38,146 nt of DNA from Rufibacter latericius (GTDB lineage: Bacteria; Bacteroidota; Bacteroidia; Cytophagales; Hymenobacteraceae): positions 1 through 38,146 of the forward strand of contig NZ_RJJD01000015.1 in the NCBI RefSeq assembly GCF_003721515.1, read 5' to 3'. A program made the translations under genes and the position numbers. Below the pieces are notes generated by a model that was not told the DNA's origin, searched no databases, and saw only the letters and a list, made by a program, of their open reading frames with translations. Below, piece after piece: positions 25,480-34,652 of the stretch; within the stretch, counting starts at the first letter, position 1, and the number at the start of each line of letters is the position of its first letter.

Positions 25480-28023
25480 CTAAATAAATTTTTTCCTTAA
25501 TTCATAAACTAGCCTAAACTTTTGATTAGTTCCATAATCCTTTCTGATAGCTTCAAGTAAGTCTCCCATTGAAACATTCTTGTATGGTCCAGTTTTTAAC
25601 TTCTTAAATAGGAAGCTCCAAGCATCTGAAGTAGTGCCTGTAGTGAATAAATCAGCTTCATTCCCGCCGCTTTTTCTCCACAAAGTAATTACAGACTGAA
25701 TACTAGAATATAATTCAACCACAATATCTTCAGCACTATCCCACCAATCGTTTTTTGACACTTCGATATTTTTTAAAGTACCTGAAAAAGCATGTAGTGA
25801 CCTATTAATAAAACTTATCAAAGATTGACACTCTTGAAGAGCAAATCTCCAATTAGAGCGCTTATTAGACTTATTGCTTATTATTTCAGCTGCAGTTGAA
25901 TATCCTCGCTCATATACAAGTCTTCCAATTTGTTTTGCATCAATTATTGAAAGATGACCAGAATAAAAGAAAATATAGTCTGATATTACTTTTTCCCTTA
26001 TATTTTGAAAAGTCCAAAATATAGGCAAAACAACCTTTATTTTCTGTGAATTATGATATAAGAAAACATCAAGCGCATGATACTCAATATACTTTGCCAA
26101 TTTAATATCATTAGGCACAGAAAAGGAAGAATTCACACTGAGAGTATTCAATAATGCACTTGATGTTCTACTTAAATATTTTTCAACTATCCCACTAGGT
26201 AATACATTCAGCAACTTTGATCTATTTGAATAATCCAAAAGATTCCCAAAATCAGAGTTACCTATAAATACCAACAATTCTTCAATTACAAAAACACCAG
26301 ATACTACAGCATCAAACAATTCATAGACTTTCTTTTTTGGCTGTCTAAAACTCTCCTTAATACTTAAACCTTTTTGCAGAGATACTAGCCAAATTTCCTG
26401 CCAATACTGGTTTGAAAAATCTATAGTTGCCAAGAAAGAAGGATGTGAGATACATATACTACCAGCTAATAATATCAACCTTTTATCACCAATCTTTAAT
26501 GCCAACAATACCAATTGTAAAGGCTTCATTCCAGCAACCACTACATCTAATGCTTGATTACTCTCTTGACCAACATCTAACTTAAGAAGCTCTTCAACAA
26601 CTTCCTCATTTGACATTTGAAAGGACAATATTTTGGCATAAAGTTTATAAAAGCTAAATTCAAGAGCAAACAAACGCAAAACATTCAAACTTGATGCAGA
26701 TAAGTTTGAAGATATATTTTCCAATAAGTTACTCTCGACTTCTCTCTCTTTGGGAATAAAATCCTTTAATTCATTTAACAAACTAGGTTCAAAATTTATC
26801 CAATTCAACAAAACCAATGCTACCTTACCATCATTTTTATTCAAAAATTCAATTACCTTACCCTTTATCCAAATTGCCCACCAATTTTTTGAATACTTAG
26901 ACTCTAGATATTGAAACAATATGCTATAATTATTTTTCTGAGACTGGCTTATTGAAAATAAGTTATTAGACAACCAGACATCCAAAGACATTAATATCTT
27001 CTCCCTACTCCCTTCAAAACTATCGATTTTGAAGTTTCTAATTACTGGCAACTCTTGAACACTAGCATCTAACAACAACAAACAAATTCTCTCCAAAATA
27101 ACGGACTTAATTTGCAATGAATTAGCGCTATTTGGCGAATACTCTGCCACTACATGTGAAAGAGTATTAACTTTTTTTATATCCTTAACAGTATTTATAT
27201 TTTCAAATGTTTTTATAATAATTGAAATTCTGGATAAATCCTCTTTACTAATATGCTTTAAGCCAACAGCTTTTTTAAAATTTTCAATTCTTTGTTTCGC
27301 AATAGCCTCACCCGCTAAAACTTGTTCTGACAAACCTGCCAGTACAAATTCTTCATTCTTTCTTACTACACAAAAGCCTTTATTAAAAAACTTATTCTCG
27401 ATACTTTCTGGAACATTAATTAAATTAACATGGTCAATTGGAATTGAATCAACATTAAAATTTATACCAAAATTCAACCTTGACCTATCACCTTTATGAA
27501 GGATTTTCCACAACTTTATCAAACATAACTCGAATCCATCTTCCCCAACCCAAACAATGGTATTATTGAATTTATCATCATTGAAATACCCATGCACTAC
27601 TTTATTAAATCTCCCTAAAAAATCGATATTATCAGGCTCCAAAGCGGCATTTACATTCAAATCTAAATGCAACGGTTCAAGCTTAACATCTTTATTAATA
27701 GTATTAGGTAGCAAGTTTATCAAGACACCAATATCCTCAATAAAATCAATATCAGACTTCTTCAATATCAATACATGAGAAAATGCTCTTCCTGGCCTTA
27801 CATTAGGTGATCTATCCGGAAACGTTCTCATTACAAGGTAGAAGTCAGAATGCATAAAACCTCTAACTGTCGGACTCCAAAGAATTCCTCCAGTTTGATC
27901 CTGCATATCTGTTTTGAATGCAATACTTTTTGCAACAGCTGCATCACGCATGGAAGTATTTAATAAATCCCATGCTTTTTTAGAATTCTCACCGCAAATA
28001 GCTTGATGTATAACTATTCCCAC
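25480..28023 (-). CDS. GTPase-associated protein 1 (GAP1)-like large protein
   Basis: An 847-residue protein, the largest of the operon. The N-terminus (MGIVIHQAICGENSKKAWDL, then PTVRGFMHSDFYLVMRTFPD and RAFSHVLILKKSDI) fits the GAP1-N domain of GTPase-associated proteins, with a predicted alpha/beta fold. The remaining 600 residues look largely helical (for example LLNELKDFIPKEREVESNLL), as described for GAP1 middle and C-terminal parts. I see no catalytic motif. It overlaps the upstream GTPase gene by a single base and is followed by the EAD gene 8 bp later. By family knowledge it is a core partner of the two GTPases, perhaps a scaffold or sensor; I infer this from neighbourhood. Confidence 0.8.
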   Translation of the reverse strand: MGIVIHQAICGENSKKAWDLLNTSMRDAAVAKSIAFKTDMQDQTGGILWSPTVRGFMHSDFYLVMRTFPDRSPNVRPGRAFSHVLILKKSDIDFIEDIGVLINLLPNTINKDVKLEPLHLDLNVNAALEPDNIDFLGRFNKVVHGYFNDDKFNNTIVWVGEDGFELCLIKLWKILHKGDRSRLNFGINFNVDSIPIDHVNLINVPESIENKFFNKGFCVVRKNEEFVLAGLSEQVLAGEAIAKQRIENFKKAVGLKHISKEDLSRISIIIKTFENINTVKDIKKVNTLSHVVAEYSPNSANSLQIKSVILERICLLLLDASVQELPVIRNFKIDSFEGSREKILMSLDVWLSNNLFSISQSQKNNYSILFQYLESKYSKNWWAIWIKGKVIEFLNKNDGKVALVLLNWINFEPSLLNELKDFIPKEREVESNLLENISSNLSASSLNVLRLFALEFSFYKLYAKILSFQMSNEEVVEELLKLDVGQESNQALDVVVAGMKPLQLVLLALKIGDKRLILLAGSICISHPSFLATIDFSNQYWQEIWLVSLQKGLSIKESFRQPKKKVYELFDAVVSGVFVIEELLVFIGNSDFGNLLDYSNRSKLLNVLPSGIVEKYLSRTSSALLNTLSVNSSFSVPNDIKLAKYIEYHALDVFLYHNSQKIKVVLPIFWTFQNIREKVISDYIFFYSGHLSIIDAKQIGRLVYERGYSTAAEIISNKSNKRSNWRFALQECQSLISFINRSLHAFSGTLKNIEVSKNDWWDSAEDIVVELYSSIQSVITLWRKSGGNEADLFTTGTTSDAWSFLFKKLKTGPYKNVSMGDLLEAIRKDYGTNQKFRLVYELRKKFI

Positions 28024-28847
28024 TATAATGCTTCTAAAATTAACTCAGTTATATCATCAACTCTTCCACCTTCTTCATTGATTATATATCCAAATGCTTC
28101 GGGTCCATAAGTTTTATATTTTAACTTATTATCAGGATTATTAAGAGAAAAGCCTTGGGCAGACAAACCAAGCACCTTCACAGATTCCTTGCTCCAATTT
28201 GCTTCAATGAAATCTAACAACAAAGGCAGGTTTGACTTCAAAATATCTTTTGGCCTTTCATCCGTATTCAATTCATCCCAACAAGTCAAGGCTACTACTA
28301 ACTTTACTTGATTATTATTAAAATGAAAATCATGACCTTTGGCATCAAGTAATATTTGCAATAACTCAATCAAAAACGATTGATCAGAAATTGTGAAAAC
28401 AGAACCGAAATTATTCTCATCTTTATTGAGATATTCTTTAGTAACTGTAACATTTGATATATCTATTGACCTATCAATACTACTTAACCTAATAAACAGT
28501 AGCCAGTTATTACTACTCTTTATAGAATCTAGCCATTTTTTATCTAGATTTCTCTCCCTAATGATTTTATTGATTTGCTCTCCTCCATAATCTGGACAGG
28601 CTAAATCAATAATAACTTCATTAAATTTAATTGGCACAAATAGCATTAAGTTGCTTTCAGCTGGTGTTGATTGCGGCTCCTCACCATTAGCTAAGGAATC
28701 TCTAGCAGGTGCTATAGTAGTTAGATCATCTACTGGTTTATGCAACGTCAATTTACTTTTCCCTTTTCTTAACTTTGAATAGAATTGGGTTATAAACACA
28801 GTTTTTGAAGAATGCGGCCTTCCAATTAAAAGTATTGACTTGTTCAT
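28023..28847 (-). CDS. GTPase of conflict system, DO-GTPase1-like
   Basis: A 274-residue P-loop NTPase. The P-loop reads GRPHSSKT (residues 9-16), keeping Gly9, Lys15 and Thr16 but with Ser14 in place of the usual last Gly, so nucleotide handling may be altered. A G3-like DYGGEQ follows FNEVIIDLACP, and a G4-like TCWDE sits in VVALTCWDELN. The middle LLFIRLSSIDRSIDI strand fits the family. It overlaps the upstream GTPase gene by four bases (ATGA), a sign of coupling. Together the two GTPases match the paired 'double-GTPase' arrangement of predicted conflict systems. GTP or ATP preference is not proven. Confidence 0.82.
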   Translation of the reverse strand: MNKSILLIGRPHSSKTVFITQFYSKLRKGKSKLTLHKPVDDLTTIAPARDSLANGEEPQSTPAESNLMLFVPIKFNEVIIDLACPDYGGEQINKIIRERNLDKKWLDSIKSSNNWLLFIRLSSIDRSIDISNVTVTKEYLNKDENNFGSVFTISDQSFLIELLQILLDAKGHDFHFNNNQVKLVVALTCWDELNTDERPKDILKSNLPLLLDFIEANWSKESVKVLGLSAQGFSLNNPDNKLKYKTYGPEAFGYIINEEGGRVDDITELILEAL

Positions 28848-29806
28848 TTCCCTTTATAATTTAAAAACAAATCTTCATAATCATTCTTCACACTAACTAT
28901 TGCTCCTTTATTAATTTTATCAACTTCGCTTAAGACTAAATCAATAACTTTTAGATTATTTACATGAACTTTACAATCTGGATCGTCCTCTGAAAAATTA
29001 CTTATATCTATTTCAATATAATTCTTAAACAAATCATTCATCTCCTCCTTCAATGATTCTCTAATGATATGATTTACCTCCTTTTTACGCTCAGCTTTTG
29101 ACCAAACAACAATAACTGGTCTTTCTCTTAGATCACTTATCAACATTTGAGCGATATCAACAATTTCAGTTTTTGCTATATTCATTCTATCAATTAAGTC
29201 TACACAATCGATAAAAAGAACAAAAGCGCTTGAAGTTGAATATATTTTCCTAGCGTTTTCTGCACTCGCATCATTTCTGTTCTGCGCCCATAGAGAAAAG
29301 ACTTCGCCAGACGCATCTGACAACAATATATCCCTTAGAAGTCCATTCTCATCTTTTAACGCATAATGCAAAAGTCTATAGTATTCAAAAGGAGTAGGAT
29401 CAGGAAACGAAACTTGATTTTTAAAAACTTTCAGCTTATGATATAGCTCCTCCCATCCTAATATGGTTTTGGTTCCAGCAAATTTGTACCCATCAAATTG
29501 ACCTCCTCTTAATAAAAGAGTATACAACATTGCTAAAAAAGTAGTCTTTCCTGCATCTGCTTTTCCAACTATACCTATATAAATTGGCACACCTCTAGCA
29601 TGTATTTTTGCAACATCTTCTACTTTAAAAGGATCACCACTCCAACTTACATTTGAATTATTTATCCTACTAGTTACTTTTTCTTTACGCTTAACTTCCT
29701 TAGAGTTATTTGCAATCCAGTACTGGCAGGTTTTATAATCTTCTTCGCCTTCGTGGCAATTTATAGGTGCAATGCAGTCTGAATTCGTACACTTTCCAAC
29801 CTTCAT
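28844..29806 (-). CDS. GTPase of conflict system with N-terminal Cys motif, DO-GTPase2-like
   Basis: A 320-residue P-loop GTPase. The N-terminus has four cysteines (6, 11, 17, 27; KCTNSDC, INCHEG, KTCQYW) that could bind zinc. A canonical P-loop GKADAGKT lies at 81-88, followed by TFLAMLYTLLLRGGQF. DASGEVF gives a G3-like element (DILLSDASGE), and WSKAE a G4-like element in PVIVVWSKAERKK. FVLFIDCVDLIDR is the strand between. The family match is to DO-GTPase2 of GTPase-centred conflict systems. It starts two bases after the helical gene upstream and overlaps the next by four bases. Confidence 0.85.
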   Translation of the reverse strand: MKVGKCTNSDCIAPINCHEGEEDYKTCQYWIANNSKEVKRKEKVTSRINNSNVSWSGDPFKVEDVAKIHARGVPIYIGIVGKADAGKTTFLAMLYTLLLRGGQFDGYKFAGTKTILGWEELYHKLKVFKNQVSFPDPTPFEYYRLLHYALKDENGLLRDILLSDASGEVFSLWAQNRNDASAENARKIYSTSSAFVLFIDCVDLIDRMNIAKTEIVDIAQMLISDLRERPVIVVWSKAERKKEVNHIIRESLKEEMNDLFKNYIEIDISNFSEDDPDCKVHVNNLKVIDLVLSEVDKINKGAIVSVKNDYEDLFLNYKGK

Positions 29807-29808
29807 GA

Positions 29809-30891
29809 TTATATCAATTTAGCTGACTGCAAATCATGAAACAACCACAAGCCAAATTCGGATGGCCTCAATTTTACACCTAATGACACACCAACCTTCT
29901 TTTCAATTTCTCCGATTTTATATTTACCACTTATTAGGCCACCTATAAAATCCAATAAGCTTATCCTTTCATAACCATTATTTAATGGTTCATTTAAATT
30001 CTTTCTTATTAAGGCAACCTCATTGGATGATACTAACCCTTCAATCAATTCAACCAATAAGGACTCACCTTCTTCCATCTTCTGAACATCCCTTTGAACC
30101 TCTTTAATAAAATAGTCTACACTTTTTGGGAAAATTTGGGGCACTAAACTGTTCCCATCTAAAGCCAGTACTAGCGGTAGCGCAGAGCTAGAGATTTCAT
30201 CGTAACCAACTTTTAACAAAACAGAAAACAGACTTTCTTTCCACCATAGCATTTGAGTCCTTAAGTGCAGCATTTTGTTTTGTTCTAATAACAAAGAGTA
30301 TTTGCCTCCTATTACTTTGCTTATTGAAGAATTAATTTCTCCCTGAGGTATAGGTAGGCCTGGAGTCTGTTCACTTAGCATTCGCTTAACTTCATCACTT
30401 ACTGCACTGGCTACCTCCCCAATCTTCATCAAGTCATTTGTTTTAGGCACAGACCAAGTTTTACTGGCATCTTGTTCTACCCTACTGCCTAAACCATTTA
30501 AAAACGTTTGAACTACATTTCTCTCTTTTTCAACTAGAGAAAAATATTTAGTCGTATTTCTTCCACTGAGCCATATTTTGTTAGCAACCTTCAAATCCTT
30601 TGAAATGAATTCTAAAGCTTCTAGTATTACAGCTCTGATAAATGTAACTGGGGTATCTTTAGTAAAGGACAGGAACGTTGGCCAGTTTTTCACTATCAAT
30701 CCTTTAACCTCATCAATTATAGGATCCTCAATTGCTACTTTAGGGTCTAAGGCGACGCTTACAAAACTATTTATTGATTCTTTATTTTTTAATATTCTTT
30801 TTGACAATTCATCAGATGCTTTTTTAAGCCTTACAAAGTAACTATCATCTGTTATTATCAATACCTGTTCGTTAATCAACTCTTGTAGCAT
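29809..30891 (-). CDS. GTPase-associated all-helical protein, GASH-like
   Basis: A 360-residue, strongly helical cytosolic protein, first gene of the operon. Segments such as FVRLKKASDELSKRILKNKE and IGEVASAVSDEVKRMLSEQ are amphipathic helices; no catalytic motif or membrane helix is seen. Its place directly upstream of the Cys-motif GTPase (two bases apart) matches the GTPase-associated system helical (GASH) component. That family is all-helical with unknown function, perhaps a regulator or scaffold. No Shine-Dalgarno is seen before the ATG, and the upstream 215 bp is extremely AT-rich. Confidence 0.75.
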   Translation of the reverse strand: MLQELINEQVLIITDDSYFVRLKKASDELSKRILKNKESINSFVSVALDPKVAIEDPIIDEVKGLIVKNWPTFLSFTKDTPVTFIRAVILEALEFISKDLKVANKIWLSGRNTTKYFSLVEKERNVVQTFLNGLGSRVEQDASKTWSVPKTNDLMKIGEVASAVSDEVKRMLSEQTPGLPIPQGEINSSISKVIGGKYSLLLEQNKMLHLRTQMLWWKESLFSVLLKVGYDEISSSALPLVLALDGNSLVPQIFPKSVDYFIKEVQRDVQKMEEGESLLVELIEGLVSSNEVALIRKNLNEPLNNGYERISLLDFIGGLISGKYKIGEIEKKVGVSLGVKLRPSEFGLWLFHDLQSAKLI

Positions 30892-31107
30892 ACCATATTA
30901 TTTTATTATACTTATAAAACTATATATTTTAAAAATATAATAAAACTGTTTATATGTTATTTATGTTACAAGGATTTTAGTATTAATTATTTCTCTCAAT
31001 ACCGACTCCCCAATTCTTTAATTAAACGCAGAAAAACATGTTTTATTTATATTTATTTGCATTATAGTTAAACGTATTATATTTTATAATTGTGTTACCT
31101 AATCAAA

Positions 31108-32766
31108 TTATGCCACATTTTGTAAAACAATGTTATCATCATAATATTCAATGCATATCTTTGGGCACCTTCCAAAATATTCTAATATACTCTGCTTTAG
31201 ATAGTTGACCACATAACCTTCCTCATCTGCACGAACCAGAACTGAGTCATGGATGGTAAGGCCCCATATACCTTTCTCCCTCAATTCGGGCAACACCTTG
31301 CTAACAAAAAAGTTTGCCTCCAACCTCTGCATCATAATTGGCACCTTGGATTTCCTTCCATCCCCTTTATTGGATTGAACCCACTGCCATACGGATGGGA
31401 ATCTTTGGGCAATGAAAGCACCTGCCTCAGTTAAAGGGGCAGCACTCTCAACATTGCTTTTCTTGTTGATATACCTGCTTCTGTAGATGTCTTGCATGAC
31501 CTTTTTCTTCACCTTGTCCCTGCTCCCATAAGATGCGTATTGTCCCGTGAATTCCACAATGGCATCATAAAGGTCCGCACCTTCTACAAGCTCCAAGTAA
31601 TCCAGCAAATCAGGTGGTGGAGTTCTTCCCTGTTCCTGATAGTCTTTCAGGATAGTCACCCCTAGTATCCATGGCTGACAGGTCTTTATATCAAGGTTAA
31701 CTAAGCTGACAGGTGCTTCTATCCCGTCTCTGTACACTAATGCCCTCCTGGCCTCACGCTTTAGGTTTGTGATCGGGGAGTACAACCTGCCCCCTTTTTC
31801 ATCCGTGAAAACGACCTTATCCTCAAGCCCTAGGTAAAGAGAAGTGAGTGAGTGGAACAGTTGACACTGCTTGGATAATTCGGTGTGACTAGTACCTTTT
31901 GGGTGAAACAGGGGGACACTATGAGGTATGAACAGTGTCTCCCTTACTTCTTCCCCTCCCTCCCTCTCCTCAACAGTGCCTACCATTGCTGCCCCCCCTT
32001 CTCCCCAGTGAGATTCAGTCCCCATGTTGGCCGCTGGTTCAGTGGTTCCAGATGAATAGGAGACCATAAAGTACTTCCCATTGCTGGATTCCAGCTTATC
32101 GGCCCAACCCGTGAGCTCATCCAGGGAGATGTTCAGCGTAAGGCGGCAAATCTCATCCAGCTTCCCTCTGTCGAATCCCAGTTTCTCAAGGTTCTTTATA
32201 GTGGCTACCCGACCGGGCTCCCTGTCGATCCCATTTCTTCTCCCTGCCCTCAGCAGGGAGAACCGTTTGATTTCAGCCATCCTCTTGTTGATGATAACCT
32301 GCTCCTGGAGTCTATAATAGTACTCATCAAGCCCTTCTATGTGGGCCGGGTTCAGGTGGTACTGGTAGCACTTACCCTCCCTATAAAACCCGTCATCCAG
32401 GATGAAGGCCCTTTTGGGGCTCTCGCAGAACTTCTTCAACTTTGCCCAGCTGACAGAGTTGCCTTTGCCGTAACGCTTTTCCATGGCCTCATTGGGTAGT
32501 GGAACTGAGCTTGTGACCGCTTTCCCTCTGTTGAGGTTCCTGCAGTAGATAGTAGACAGCAGCCACAGGACACCCTCCTTCCCCCTATGCTGAGCCCGCT
32601 CGGAACTGCCAAACACCTTGAACTCCCCGGCCCGGTAGGACAGCTCCACACGCCTGCCCATTGATGCCGGTATTTTTATTATGTGGCACTTAATATTTGT
32701 GGCTTTGCCTGAAATTGACATGTATGCAGAAGGCATTACCTCCTTGGCGATTATCTTTCTCCCCAT
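31108..32766 (-). CDS. Divergent family-A DNA polymerase-like protein (possibly TV-Pol)
   Basis: A 552-residue protein with polymerase palm motifs in the correct order. Motif A-like is NLDIKTCQPWILGV (in place of DYSQIELR), motif B-like is SRDKVKKKVMQDIYRSRY, and motif C-like is GLTIHDSVLVRAD (in place of VHDE). It also has IMMQRLEANFF between B and C. This set resembles the transposon-virus polymerase (TV-Pol) group of family A, as I recall it. The N-terminal 300 residues are unrecognised, with a Gly/Glu-rich linker (GEGGAAMVGTVEEREGGEE). No exonuclease or helicase domain is seen. A strong RBS, AGGAGGGTAGGA, precedes the ATG. It is probably a replicase of the island or of its phage-like part. 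Confidence 0.72.
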   Translation of the reverse strand: MGRKIIAKEVMPSAYMSISGKATNIKCHIIKIPASMGRRVELSYRAGEFKVFGSSERAQHRGKEGVLWLLSTIYCRNLNRGKAVTSSVPLPNEAMEKRYGKGNSVSWAKLKKFCESPKRAFILDDGFYREGKCYQYHLNPAHIEGLDEYYYRLQEQVIINKRMAEIKRFSLLRAGRRNGIDREPGRVATIKNLEKLGFDRGKLDEICRLTLNISLDELTGWADKLESSNGKYFMVSYSSGTTEPAANMGTESHWGEGGAAMVGTVEEREGGEEVRETLFIPHSVPLFHPKGTSHTELSKQCQLFHSLTSLYLGLEDKVVFTDEKGGRLYSPITNLKREARRALVYRDGIEAPVSLVNLDIKTCQPWILGVTILKDYQEQGRTPPPDLLDYLELVEGADLYDAIVEFTGQYASYGSRDKVKKKVMQDIYRSRYINKKSNVESAAPLTEAGAFIAQRFPSVWQWVQSNKGDGRKSKVPIMMQRLEANFFVSKVLPELREKGIWGLTIHDSVLVRADEEGYVVNYLKQSILEYFGRCPKICIEYYDDNIVLQNVA

Positions 32767-32944
32767 TCCTACCCTCCTATTCTTCCAAATCCCCTCAACT
32801 GGTATTATATATTAGCCCCTTCCAATTCAGGGCTTCTCTAGCCCAATAATTGGTACCATCTTTTGGCACCATCATTCAGTGTAGATACAATCAGAAAGGG
32901 CCATCCAGCTATGTGATTCGATGCTCTATATATAAAACAAAAGA

Positions 32945-32977
32945 AAGCCTTGCATCGGCTGAACAGATGCAAGGCTT
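32945..32977 (-). terminator. Hairpin terminator of the 157-residue gene
   Basis: AAGCCTTGCATC and GATGCAAGGCTT pair perfectly around a nine-base loop. On the minus strand it lies 20 bp after the stop and is followed by TTTCTTTTG. Confidence 0.88.
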
Positions 32978-32996
32978 GTGATATGTACCAAGTTAT

Positions 32997-33470
32997 TTAT
33001 AGTTCGCAACAATCACCAATCAGCTCTTCAGCAAGCGTATGAGATCGATATGTAAAATCAACTACAGGCGATCTCAGTGAGAGTTTAATCCCTAATAAAC
33101 TTTCTTCCCCCTTTAATAATTCATCTAAAACCATTGCAAGCTGATTCTGTCTTATTGATTTGCTTGAAATTAGTCCACCATCTACATATTGATGAAGTAA
33201 ACTGGCAAGAAACCTTAGGAATGTTTCCCCGGGAAACTCATTGATTGTATCAGCTGCGACAAACATAACACTTTCCGCTTGCTCAACTATTTCGAATTTA
33301 TGGAATGCCAGGTGTATACCTTCATCCCATTCTTTGCAATCTCCGCTCGGGTGGACATCAAGTAAGTAGAAGAACTGTTCTGACTTTTTCAACACAAAAT
33401 TTGTAGCCTCAATTTTACTGCCCACAATCCTCTCAACTCTTCCCAAAGTCTCCATTCTCGAAAAATCCAT
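32997..33470 (-). CDS. Hypothetical protein of the replication module
   Basis: A 157-residue cytosolic protein with no recognised family. It starts MDFSRMETLGRVERIVGSKI and includes FYLLDVHPSGDCKEWDEGIH and LASLLHQYVDGGLISSKSIR. A textbook RBS (AAGGAGGTAGC) precedes the ATG and a strong hairpin terminator follows the stop, so it is an intact, probably expressed, single gene. It lies upstream of the polymerase-like gene on the same strand, separated by about 230 bp including the terminator. Function is unknown. Confidence 0.7.
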   Translation of the reverse strand: MDFSRMETLGRVERIVGSKIEATNFVLKKSEQFFYLLDVHPSGDCKEWDEGIHLAFHKFEIVEQAESVMFVAADTINEFPGETFLRFLASLLHQYVDGGLISSKSIRQNQLAMVLDELLKGEESLLGIKLSLRSPVVDFTYRSHTLAEELIGDCCEL

Positions 33471-34343
33471 GCTACCTCCTTTTTTTATTGTTATATCTTA
33501 TTTTCAGGACAAAACTAAGTGATTCTTTACTTCAAAAAAAGCACGTCTCAACCAAACAACTGCCACAACTTACTATAAGACAATGCCTTACAAACATAAA
33601 CGTTTATTTTTGTAAAGGCCCCTCAATAATCTTTATTTATTTATATTATATTTTTGGTTCAACTGCAAAAGTCCTGTCTTTAAGCCATCAATACTTAGCA
33701 GGACGTGCCTCAAAGTCGAGAAATGTAAATTCACTCATCTGAAAATTTAGGACAGTAATCGCTCAACCAGAAACTCAGTTGAGTGATTACTGAGGCTCCA
33801 AATTTAAGTTTTGAGACACAAGCGGGTAGGTGCCTTTTCTGGCCTTCACTTTAACTGAGAGTTGAAGTAATCACCTAACTGAAAACTCAGCCCATTTAAT
33901 TTGCGACTGCATCTGATGTTCTCTATACTCTACAGTACAATTCTATACTGCTGAATACGGCTGCCGCAATTCTACTGGATTTAATGGCTTGGCTCTCCTT
34001 TTGAGCCAGAGTAATCAACCTCCTGAAAATTCAGTGCGTCAAAATTTTCACTACAACCAGAGTTACCCTCCTCTTAATTCTCACCAACATCCAGCATTGC
34101 TGATCTCCTCTCTACAAGTATTGATGAAGGCAAAAGAGGAACAGAAATGCTTAGGGGCGGCTGGGGCGCGGCAGCACAAGGCATGAGCCTTGGATTTGAA
34201 TGAGAGTGCCTTACAACGCCTTACTTGATATTTCACTGCCCTGGCTTTTCAGGTGAGTAAATTTCAAGCCTCACCAGGTAGGCTCTGGAGGCAAAGCGTA
34301 CATCTCCGTTTAGGTCCCAATGGAGTCTTTGTATTCATTCACC
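33471..34343. other. Decayed non-coding region with Rha-like remnants and inverted repeats
   Basis: No intact gene. From about 33740 it holds inverted repeats of the CTGAA-AA-TTCAG type, and a 63-bp fragment (33947-34009) that matches the Rha-like coding sequence 499 bp to the right. Plus-strand frames at 33488 and 33989 are not protein-like. Confidence 0.55.
33947..34009 (-). pseudogene. Rha-like fragment, decayed tandem copy
   Basis: Read on the minus strand, the 63 bases give LAQKESQAIKSSRIAAAVF, clearly related to LTPKESQAVTSSRIVADVF in the copy at 34446-34508. I count about 11 mismatches in 63 bases. It has no start and no open frame around it. Confidence 0.7.
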
Positions 34344-34640
34344 TCAAAATTGAGGGCAATGAAATTCACTCAACCGAAAATTCGGCTCAGTGAACGCTTC
34401 ACCACAGTCTAGGTTTTTGATACTGTCTAATATGTGGGTGTGTCGCTTCCCGAATACGTCTGCCACGATTCTACTGGATGTAACGGCTTGGCTCTCCTTT
34501 GGAGTCAGAATATTCAACCAACTCAAAATTGAGTTCGTTGAATCGGCCAGCTGAAAATTCAACCCGTTAAGCTCTCCATTCAATCCCAAATTGAGGGCAG
34601 TAAATTCACTCAACTCAAAATTGAGTTCAGTAAAATCCAT
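34344..34640 (-). CDS. Rha-family N-terminal-like small protein, probably a remnant
   Basis: A 98-residue frame. Its middle and C-terminal part, QAVTSSRIVADVFGKRHTHI then LDSIKNL and EPNFRLSEF, matches the start of Rha/AntA-type phage regulatory proteins (TSxxVAxxFGKRHxxVLxxI, then NFxLSEY). The first 40 residues instead translate the inverted repeats (LNFELSEFTALNLGLNGEL), and the protein stops right after the NFRLSEF motif, so the usual C-terminal part is missing. The NFELSE-like phrases suggest the repeats arose by duplication of this coding stretch. Whether it is expressed is unclear. Confidence 0.5.
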   Translation of the reverse strand: MDFTELNFELSEFTALNLGLNGELNGLNFQLADSTNSILSWLNILTPKESQAVTSSRIVADVFGKRHTHILDSIKNLDCGEAFTEPNFRLSEFHCPQF

Positions 34641-34652
34641 TCAGCTGAATTC

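Noticed and set aside
22335..30891. Reading the operon as a CRISPR-Cas, restriction-modification or CBASS system
   Set aside because: No Cas, methyltransferase, cyclic-nucleotide synthase or Cap protein motif is present; the GTPase/GAP1/EAD set fits another class.
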